DNA of 64,000 nt, taken from contig CM049987.1 of NCBI GenBank assembly GCA_016630955.3, positions 124,001 through 188,000 of the forward strand, given 5' to 3'. Source of the stretch: Didymella arachidicola. Taxonomy: Eukaryota > Ascomycota > Dothideomycetes > Pleosporales > Didymellaceae. The notes below the pieces were generated by a model. It saw only the letters and a program-made list of their open reading frames with translations. It was not told where the DNA came from and made no database searches. A program made the position numbers and the translations under genes. Shown here in pieces: positions 57,601-64,000 of the stretch; the first letter of the stretch is position 1; each line of letters opens with the position of its first letter.

Positions 57601-58117
57601 CGCCTCGTTGCTGTATGGCTCTCCAGACTCTGCAGGATTGTCGCGAGGCCCAGAAACAAGATCTAGGACTAACAACAGTCAATGTCAGCGTAGGAACAAC
57701 ATTACATGCCTCGAAGCACTCACGCTCGCTGGCGACTTCTTCAAGGTCCTCCAGTAACGATGAGGCATATTTCAAGAGATCTTGCCCATCTTCTAGCCGC
57801 TTCTCAAGTGACATGGGCGATCCCGGGGGATGCAGGGCTCCGATGTTACCGATCCATAAACTGAACCTGGCCAGCTCATCACTTGCGGCGGCTTGAAGCC
57901 TGGCAGTCGCAGGCTTATCCAGATCGGTGTCACATGATACGATGGACTTGAAAAACTTGATGCAATTGTGGCACTGGGCCGCGATGGTCATGGTGTGAGG
58001 CCACCAAGCCGCTGGCCGTAGAGAAGAAGCAAGCAAGCAAAGCTTTGCCGCGAGGTGTAAAGATGAGCCTCGTCTATCGTCGAGGTAAGGTGTGCATTCT
58101 AGGTTGAATGACTCCAT
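54637..58117 (-). CDS. C2H2 zinc-finger / protein tyrosine phosphatase fusion, 1141 residues
   Basis: Two exons on the minus strand, 58117-57724 and 57668-54637; the 55-nt intron has a GTGAGT donor and TTAG acceptor in phase 1, joining EEVASE to LLDLVSGP. Residues 1-260 are the helical domain that precedes zinc fingers in a large group of fungal proteins, many near NLR-type genes. Residues about 357-505 hold several C2H2-like fingers (CPFCFRIKRF...H, CTFPNC...H, CQLC...HIRQRH) and end FKRHLASHLEQLALFALP, the group's usual closing motif. A linker with a helical segment leads to a complete PTP domain at about 775-1065: NRYMNVDPYQANRV, DYINAS, WPD at 960-962, the P-loop HCSAGIGRTG with catalytic Cys995 and Arg1001, and the Q-loop QRPMMVQSKQQF. 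The linker and PTP are in one uninterrupted exon, so the fusion is not an annotation artefact. It should dephosphorylate phosphotyrosine, probably recruited by its N-terminal half. Confidence 0.9.
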
Positions 58118-58277
58118 TCAAAGCCAGTAAACTGACTGAAGGTGACGTGATTCGCGAAGGATTGGGGGCGGAAAGTGCGGGGAACCACCTTCCTCACAAC
58201 GCGCAAGACACGTTGGCAAGAAGAAGGTATGCTTCTTCACAAAATCTCTACCGACTTGTATCAGTTGAGAACACCCA
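58118..58277. promoter_or_regulatory. 160-bp shared promoter, zinc-finger/PTP and DUF7580 genes
   Basis: The two genes diverge from start codons only 160 bp apart, leaving room for one compact bidirectional promoter. No TATA element stands out. Confidence 0.6.
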
Positions 58278-60047
58278 ATGAGTGGTCTCGAGGTCGCTGG
58301 TGTCCTTCTGGGAGCATTCCCACTTCTCATATCGGGCCTTGAGCACTGGCGCGACGTCGCCAAGATTCGCGGGTTCTGGCGACACATACGCAAAGAACAC
58401 ACAGCCTGCACCCGTGAGATCGAATTTCACGCGATACTATACAAGAGGAACCTCAAAAACCTGCTGTTGCCGATTGTCGGAGATAAAAGCCAAGTGGACG
58501 ACCTTCTGGCTGATCCAAGGGGCCCAAGCTGGAACAGCAAGCCTCTGCAGGAGCGGTTTGCTGGTCGCCTTCTCGAATCTTGCGACTTGTACATGAGTCT
58601 TGTCAGCGAGATGAACGAGATAGCGAAGGACTTAAGGAAAGAGCTTTGTCTCGACTCGACGATCATTCAGAGCAAACTAGCCCCTCCAGAAGCCAAGGTG
58701 CAACAGCGGAGCCAAAGTCCGAAGATGCATACCGAATCCCATTCGAGGCTCGCACAGGCAAAGTCCAAATTCGAGTACGAAACGTTTCGCCTCAAATTCA
58801 GTCTCAACGAGCCAACAAGAGAGGAGCTATTGAGACGCATGAAAGAGGGCAATGGAAAATTAGAGAAATTACTCAGCACTAGCGATATTGTTTCTGCCCT
58901 TGAAAGTAGTGACGTTTCAAGAAAGACTGGCGTTCTCGAAAGCACACTTCGAAAAGCGTGTAGAAAATCAGATGACCTGTTCAAGGCCATCCAGAGGGCA
59001 TGGCAATGCACGTGTGTGCAGCATCATTTCGCTAACCTGCGGCTTGAACACCGTACGCTCCCGGAGATCTGCTTCGAGGTCATCCTGACCTTCGTCACCC
59101 CGGGGCGTTCTGCGACAAGTCCATGGTCCTGGAGACGGCTGCAGTGCGAACAGTCAAATAAGTGTACCTTGCTGAATGATCTCGCGCAGCTCTCTATCCA
59201 TGCTCGAGCCTCTTCCAAGGCTTCAAAATGTTCTCCAATAAGCCCGAAAAGGCCTGCAGGAACGATGCGAAAACAGGTGGCTTTTGTGACACCTGGTACA
59301 GTCACACCAAATAACATTCTGCCTGTGGCGCCAGCAGCTCCTCTCCAACTTTGTCAGCGTCTCCAAGATCCGAACACTGCAGAATGTGTAGGGGCCGTTG
59401 CTCATGGGGAAGAAATCTATCATCTCCACTCAAGCTCAGCAGCAACGACCCGAGATCAGAACGTCGAACCTCTTAGCCTGAATCACGTACTCTCCGGCGA
59501 CTTTCAGGGATCTATCAGCAGACGTCAGCGGAGCAATCTCGCCCTGTTGCTTGCTTCCTCTGTCGCCCAGCTACAGTTTACCCCTTGGCTCGGAACTCAA
59601 CTTACGAAGTCCGACGTTCTTTTCTTCCCACATGATAAGAAGACCTGTGATGTCTCCTTCCATGAGCCATTCATTCGTCAAGGGTTCCAGCCTAAGCCTG
59701 ATTCCTTGCTTGTGCCTGATGGGTACGGCAATGAATGCAACTTTGCCCAACTCGGCATCCTCCTCTTAGAGCTATGCTTTGGCAAGCGAATGGAGGACCA
59801 GACTTTTTACAGGACCACGACGCGTGGGGACCCGGAAATCAAACAAGCTTTGGAACTCATGGCTGCAGTCAGCTGGTCTCAGAAAGTGTCTGAAGAAGAA
59901 GGCGAAGACTACGCGTCTGCTGTCAAATGGTGCCTAGTCACCAGCGCAAAGAAGGCGAACGAATCCTGGCGAGGTCAACTCATTAAGAACGTTATCAAAC
60001 CACTGGAGAGATGCCAGGAGCATTTCAGAGCGGTAGATGCATGCTGA
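58278..60047 (+). CDS. DUF7580-type fungal protein (degenerate kinase-like C-terminus)
   Basis: A single-exon gene of 589 residues from the ATG at 58278. The N-terminus (MSGLEVAGVLLGAFPLLISG then LEHWRDVAKIRGFWRHIRKE) matches the opening helix pair of a large fungal family whose members end in the DUF7580 domain; the helical part continues with SCDLYMSLVSEMNEIAKDL. The C-terminal part (about 400-580) has the family's pseudo-kinase-like pieces: SRRQRSNLALLLASSVAQL, TPWLGTQLTKSDVLFF, the alpha-helical FAQLGILLLELCFGKRMED, and the closing SAVKWCL. Catalytic kinase residues are not visible. Such proteins are often expanded and located near cell-death or nonself-recognition genes, but their function is unknown. 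The tight divergent arrangement with the zinc-finger/PTP gene is notable. Confidence 0.82.
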   Translation: MSGLEVAGVLLGAFPLLISGLEHWRDVAKIRGFWRHIRKEHTACTREIEFHAILYKRNLKNLLLPIVGDKSQVDDLLADPRGPSWNSKPLQERFAGRLLESCDLYMSLVSEMNEIAKDLRKELCLDSTIIQSKLAPPEAKVQQRSQSPKMHTESHSRLAQAKSKFEYETFRLKFSLNEPTREELLRRMKEGNGKLEKLLSTSDIVSALESSDVSRKTGVLESTLRKACRKSDDLFKAIQRAWQCTCVQHHFANLRLEHRTLPEICFEVILTFVTPGRSATSPWSWRRLQCEQSNKCTLLNDLAQLSIHARASSKASKCSPISPKRPAGTMRKQVAFVTPGTVTPNNILPVAPAAPLQLCQRLQDPNTAECVGAVAHGEEIYHLHSSSAATTRDQNVEPLSLNHVLSGDFQGSISRRQRSNLALLLASSVAQLQFTPWLGTQLTKSDVLFFPHDKKTCDVSFHEPFIRQGFQPKPDSLLVPDGYGNECNFAQLGILLLELCFGKRMEDQTFYRTTTRGDPEIKQALELMAAVSWSQKVSEEEGEDYASAVKWCLVTSAKKANESWRGQLIKNVIKPLERCQEHFRAVDAC

Positions 60048-60294
60048 TGGCTCGATAGAGTCCTTCTCTACCGTGTCCAGGACATCGTCAGCCGTTGTAG
60101 CGCCCGCCCGTTAGGCACAGGTATCGATTGCACGGTACTGGTAGCAGTTCCTTGTCTCGACGATGGTTTTGTTGCAGGTACATGCAGCTGTTGTGGAGGT
60201 CGTGCCTAAACAAAGCGCGCAGCGATGTGGATACCTCGGAGGTTGAGGAAGTACTTCGAATAACTCCCCGTACTATACAAACAATATGTGGCGA

Positions 60295-60301
60295 TATATA
60301 A
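60295..60301 (+). promoter_or_regulatory. TATA box candidate (TATATAA)
   Basis: Sequence TATATAA lies about 330 bp before the start codon at 60633, on the coding strand of the alcohol oxidase gene. The distance implies a leader of about 300 nt if used. Confidence 0.4.
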
Positions 60302-60606
60302 TCTCACATTCGATGCGCACGTCGTTTCGTGATGTTGATCAGCTCAATGCCCAAATGGAGGGTGAGAGTGCGAGGGTGGACCCTGACATGCCTAGGGTCG
60401 GCATCCTTGGCCGTTCTCTTCCCGGACCGAGGCTCACATTACAGACGCGATTCGACACAATCAACAAGCGTAAGAAGGATTGCGGGGAAGTAACGAAGCC
60501 GTCGGACACGAGCCGGGGTGAAGTGGGGAAAAAGACTCCACTAGCTGGCCCCTGCGTCGCGGATGTATGAATTACCTGCATCCTGCCAGCTTCTGAAGCT
60601 GCACGT

Positions 60607-60620
60607 CAATTGATCAATTG
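60607..60620. repeat. 14-bp perfect palindrome CAATTGATCAATTG
   Basis: Self-complementary over its full length, 12 bp before the alcohol oxidase start codon. Confidence 0.85.
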
Positions 60621-60632
60621 CAGAACGTCGCA

Positions 60633-62867
60633 ATGTCATTTTCCATTGAGCCGGTCTCCCCAAAGGCAACACCGCTGCCTCCTCTGCCAAAAGAGGATCC
60701 GTTGACACCGGCACAATGGAAGACGTTGCTTACGATTACCGACGCGTGCATTCCAGCAGTCAAGCCAATATCCATCGCGAACATTAAGACAGATATAGCA
60801 GCCACCGACACAGAGTACTCCACCGCGCTCTCTACGATACGTGGGCTCGTGCCAGAAGCTGACCCAGATGCCACAATCGCAGCGACAGACTATCTCCAAG
60901 ACTATGCGTCATCGAACCCAGCCTTCAAGCAAGAGCTTCAACGCATATTCGCCCTGTACATGCCATCATCTACACGGCAAGAGCTCACTACCGTGCTTAA
61001 TGTACTCAACACTCGCGTCGGCTCTCTAGCACTTACTGGCTATTTCACGCCCATCAGCGAGCAACCTGTCCATATCCGCGAAGCCATCATCAGATCATGG
61101 AAGACCGCCAGACTGGGTCCGATCCGCAGCCTGCATCGCTCGTTGACAGTTTTGTCGCGGCAAACTTGGATCAAGATTACACCTACTTTGCGACGGGTAC
61201 TCGGCGTCCCGCGCGTGCCAACAGGCATGAAGCCCGGCAAAGGCCACGAATACGAGTTCATCCAGCTTCCCCCAGGCGAGAAGCCTGAAGTTATCGAGAC
61301 GGACGTTGTCATCGTAGGTAGTGGGTGCGGCGGCGCTGTCTGTGCTAAAAATCTCGCTGAGGCTGGCCACCGCGTTCTTGTTGTTGAGAAAGCGTACCAC
61401 TGGACTCCTGACCACCTTCCCATGAGCGAGGCGGATGGGTGGAATCACCTTTTCATGAACGGCGCGTTCATCAGTTCTGATGATACAAGCACGTCTGTCG
61501 TAGCGGGCCAGGCGTGGGGTGGTGGCGGCACAGTGAACTGGAGTGCGAGCTTACAGACTCAAGGATACGTTAGGAAGGAGTGGGCGGACCGGGGCTTGCC
61601 GTTCTTTACGAGCGAGAGGTTTCAGGAGAGTCTCGATCGCGTGTGTGAAAGGATGGGCGTCAGCGCGGACTACGTTGAGCAGAACCGGGCAAATGCGATG
61701 CTACTTGAGGGCGCAAGGAAGTTGGGATTCAACCACAAAGTAGTGCCGCAGAATACGGGCGGCGCGCAACATCGATGCGGGCATTGCACATTTGGCTGCG
61801 GATCATGCGAGAAGCAAGGCCCCGTTATTTCGTTCTTACCGGACGCGGCTCGCGCAGGTGCTAGGTTCATCGAAGGCTTCCATGCCGAGCGGATTGTGTT
61901 CAAAACAATCGGCGGGAAGAGAGTCACGACCGGCCTCGTCGGCTCCTGGGCTTCACGCGACATTAATGGCGGCGTCTCTGACGAGCCGGTAACGCACCGC
62001 AAGGTTATCATCAAGGCCAAGCGCGTCATCGTCTCTGCTGGCACAATGCAGAGTCCACTACTTCTGCTTCGCTCCAAGTTAGACAATCCTCAGATCGGAC
62101 GCAACCTCTATGTACATCCTGTCTCCCTTCTTGGCGGGATCCACGAGGAAGAGATCAAGCCCTGGGAAGGCGCAATCCTGACTTCCGTCGTCGGCGAATA
62201 CGAGAACCTTGACGGCCGCGGGCACGGTGCAAAGCTCGAAGCCACAAACATGATCCCGTCATCCTGGCTCATCTGGCTCGACTGGAAGGGCGGCCTGCAA
62301 TACAAACTCGACGCGGCGCGCATGAAGCACATGGCCGGCTACATCTCGATTTGCAAGGATCGCGACACAGGACGTTTATATCCTGATCCTGCGGACGGAA
62401 GGGTCAGGTTCAGCTATACACCGAGCAAGTTTGATAAGAGACATATCATGAAAGGCTTGTTAGCGCTGGCGAAGATACAGTATGTAGAGGGGGCCAGCGA
62501 GATCTTTACGACGATTCCGGGTGTGTCGACATTCAAGCGCGATACTTCGCTACCAGCGAGCGGAGACGGGATCAATGACGAGCGGTTCGAGGCGTGGCTT
62601 GACGAGGTAGAAGCGAAGGGCTTCCCAACCCCAGAGAGCGTGTTCGTTTCTGCTCATCAGATGGGAACTTGCAGAATGAGCCAAGTTGAGAAGGAGGGCG
62701 TTGTTGACCCTGACGGCAGGGTCTGGGGCACGGAAGGGTTGTATGTCGCCGACGCCAGTGTATTCCCTAGCGCGAGTGGTGTCAACCCTATGGTGACCAA
62801 TATGGCAATCTCGGACCACATCTCCAGAGGAATTGCGGAAAAGCTGAGATCGAGAGCCATGTTGTAG
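60633..62867 (+). CDS. FAO1: Long-chain fatty alcohol oxidase (GMC family, FAD)
   Basis: A single-exon gene of 744 residues; the ATG at 60633 (MSFSIEPVSP) is the first in frame. It oxidises long-chain alcohols to aldehydes with O2, the step before beta-oxidation of hydrocarbons or waxes. The N-terminal 220 residues are the family-specific helical extension. The FAD fold starts at ETDVVIVGSGCGGAVCAKNL (GSGCGG near 229-234) with VEK ending strand 2. GQAWGGGGTVNWSASLQTQ and the cysteine-rich CGHCTFGCGSCEKQG, characteristic of this subfamily, follow. The C-terminal active-site part has AHQMGTCRMS and ADASVFPSASGVNPMVTNM. Length, cysteine motif and extension all separate it from glucose or aryl-alcohol oxidases. 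No signal peptide; a peroxisomal or ER-associated site is known for homologues, though no clear PTS1 ends this protein. Confidence 0.93.
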   Translation: MSFSIEPVSPKATPLPPLPKEDPLTPAQWKTLLTITDACIPAVKPISIANIKTDIAATDTEYSTALSTIRGLVPEADPDATIAATDYLQDYASSNPAFKQELQRIFALYMPSSTRQELTTVLNVLNTRVGSLALTGYFTPISEQPVHIREAIIRSWKTARLGPIRSLHRSLTVLSRQTWIKITPTLRRVLGVPRVPTGMKPGKGHEYEFIQLPPGEKPEVIETDVVIVGSGCGGAVCAKNLAEAGHRVLVVEKAYHWTPDHLPMSEADGWNHLFMNGAFISSDDTSTSVVAGQAWGGGGTVNWSASLQTQGYVRKEWADRGLPFFTSERFQESLDRVCERMGVSADYVEQNRANAMLLEGARKLGFNHKVVPQNTGGAQHRCGHCTFGCGSCEKQGPVISFLPDAARAGARFIEGFHAERIVFKTIGGKRVTTGLVGSWASRDINGGVSDEPVTHRKVIIKAKRVIVSAGTMQSPLLLLRSKLDNPQIGRNLYVHPVSLLGGIHEEEIKPWEGAILTSVVGEYENLDGRGHGAKLEATNMIPSSWLIWLDWKGGLQYKLDAARMKHMAGYISICKDRDTGRLYPDPADGRVRFSYTPSKFDKRHIMKGLLALAKIQYVEGASEIFTTIPGVSTFKRDTSLPASGDGINDERFEAWLDEVEAKGFPTPESVFVSAHQMGTCRMSQVEKEGVVDPDGRVWGTEGLYVADASVFPSASGVNPMVTNMAISDHISRGIAEKLRSRAML

Positions 62868-63625
62868 AGCACTGCTTTCGACCCAGTATCTACGGAGGAA
62901 GATAAGTTCGGGTTAGGCTGGCAGGTCGTAACACTTCTCGGCTAGTGAAGGCATAGCTGATGCATCCTCCTGTAGTGGTATTACCCTGTCATCTGGTTCC
63001 TGTTGTGGGATGCTGCCGTCATGATTTCTGTGACGATAAGATGACAGGTCCGTTGCTCGTAGTCATAATCATAGCAGCTAGCTTGGCGCGCTGTAGCATT
63101 TTTGGCGACGTCGGTCTCGAAGTGCTTCATTATAGAAGGGCTTCTTGTGTGTGGCATGTACGGCTTTACCGGACATCCACAGTCACGAAACCGATCCTGA
63201 GAATGGAGCTCATCGCACACTTCTGTACAGACCTGCAGGACGTTGCAGGAGGAGGAATGTCGACCGCATATCGCGAGGCTGTGCATGTGTTGGTATTTGA
63301 TGTTGATAGGTTCGAGTTTCACGTATTCGGCGTCTGCCGTAGTACGGGTCGGCATTGATGTCATTGTGCATACCTACCGATACACATACATGAGGATTGT
63401 TCATGCTAGGCTAGGGCGGCTTCGCTATCAACAACCTTTCAAGGAGAATTGTGGACTCCAAATAATAAGATGGCGTCGAGGTGCCTTCTTGCGAGACGAC
63501 AAGTTGTCAGACGCAACGTTGTCAGAGTGGACCCTTCTTCTTGGGCCCATTTTGGGCATTCGCCGCAAGTGGAGGGGCAGAATCCCTCACCGCTTCCAGC
63601 CGAGCGGTAATTTGTGGATCGTAGT

Positions 63626-63671
63626 CAGTTGCCAGGAAGTCACTCGTCCGGTCTTGACTTCCTGGCAACTG
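63626..63671. repeat. Perfect inverted repeat, 17-bp arms, 12-nt loop
   Basis: Arms at 63626-63642 (CAGTTGCCAGGAAGTCA) and 63655-63671 (its exact reverse complement) flank CTCGTCCGGTCT. It lies 315-360 bp before the start codon at 63986. Confidence 0.9.
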
Positions 63672-63884
63672 CCAAACAGATCGGCATGTGGAGCAAGACT
63701 GGCGACCTGGTAGATCCCGCATGCACCGGTGGGCGATGGTGCAGGAGCGCAGGGTAAGGGCGCGGTTGAGGCGCATCCCTACTGCCAAAGCTACTTAAAG
63801 CGCACGGCACCTGCACATTATTAGACAAGATTTCGAAATTGCGATTGCAGATGACGGCAGGCCCTCTTCCCGTTGCCGCGACAA

Positions 63885-63889
63885 TATAA
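63885..63889 (+). promoter_or_regulatory. TATA element of the gene at the right edge
   Basis: TATAA within ACAATATAAGAGC lies 101 bp before the ATG at 63986. It is followed by a C/A-rich, T-poor leader (CCACCTCTACCCCACCACCC), a pattern typical of highly expressed fungal genes. Confidence 0.55.
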
Positions 63890-63985
63890 GAGCACCGCAG
63901 TGGCTGCCTTGATACAATAACTTCTACGCCACCAAAACCCCACCTCTACCCCACCACCCCATCGCTATCAATCAACAGCACAACC

Positions 63986-64000
63986 ATGGCCGCCTTGGAC
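63986..64000 (+). CDS. 5' end of an unidentified gene (first five codons)
   Basis: The ATG at 63986 sits in the favourable context ACAACCATGG after a C/A-rich leader and a TATA element. Only five codons (MAALD) are inside the window, so the product cannot be named. Confidence 0.5.

Larger units (their letters stand above)
60048..60632. other. Intergenic, 0.59 kb, promoter of the alcohol oxidase gene
   Basis: Contains a TATA element at 60295 and a 14-bp perfect palindrome just before the start codon. A 94-codon frame at 60286-60570 lacks features. Confidence 0.55.
62868..63985. other. Intergenic, 1.1 kb
   Basis: 3' flank of the alcohol oxidase and promoter of the gene starting at 63986. It contains a 17-bp perfect inverted repeat and a TATA element. 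Frames of up to 156 codons occur on both strands without features. Confidence 0.55.

Noticed and set aside
62960..63713. Plus-strand frames of 132 and 156 codons after the alcohol oxidase gene
   Set aside because: No domain or splice continuity; the second crosses the 17-bp inverted repeat.

Overview
The window is nuclear DNA of a filamentous ascomycete (Pezizomycotina, plausibly a dothideomycete; the class is my inference). Evidence: short spliceosomal introns of about 45-110 nt with GTRNGT donors and CTRAY-like branch points, a HET-domain gene, a PTH11/rhodopsin-type membrane protein, a dispersed 5S rRNA gene, fungal-only families (DUF7580- and DUF6536-type proteins), and long intergenic spaces. 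Gene models were spliced by eye; every reported model keeps frame across its introns and is a multiple of three.

Layout. 1-5 kb: the 3' end of an unidentified gene, a secreted cellobiose-dehydrogenase-like GMC flavoprotein without a cytochrome domain, and a seven-helix PTH11/rhodopsin-like protein. 5-9 kb: a HET + NB-ARC + TPR gene (NLR-like) that is one continuous frame broken by six nonsense codons, all explicable as CpA-to-TpA transitions, followed by a 5S rRNA gene. 9-17 kb: a hypothetical protein, class II cAMP phosphodiesterase (PDE1), and the head-to-head housekeeping pair eEF1B-gamma and mitochondrial ribosomal protein uS9m. 17-30 kb: two long gene-poor stretches (4.6 and 5.0 kb) around a conserved Q/P-rich protein, then a small secreted, probably GPI-anchored, cysteine-containing protein. 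30-42 kb: a 2002-residue DH/PH RhoGEF-like protein spliced with a GC-AG intron, a secreted GH105 hydrolase, sterol delta8-delta7 isomerase (EBP) and an amidase. 42-48 kb: small uncharacterised genes, including two divergently transcribed genes sharing an exactly spaced Cys/His module. 48-64 kb: a DUF6536-type membrane protein, long-form tRNase Z, a C2H2-zinc-finger/tyrosine-phosphatase fusion divergent from a DUF7580 protein, long-chain alcohol oxidase, and the first codons of a gene leaving the window.

How the genes work together. Most are unrelated single-copy genes. Three loci carry self-recognition or fungal-immunity-like families: the broken HET/NB-ARC/TPR gene, the zinc-finger/phosphatase fusion and the adjacent DUF7580 gene. 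The last two share a 160-bp promoter and could be one signalling module. The exactly spaced Cys/His pair at 44.3-47.4 kb looks like an inverted duplication of an undescribed zinc module. Plant-biomass and lipid oxidation functions (CDH-like GMC, GH105, alcohol oxidase) suggest a plant-associated or saprobic lifestyle; that is inference only.
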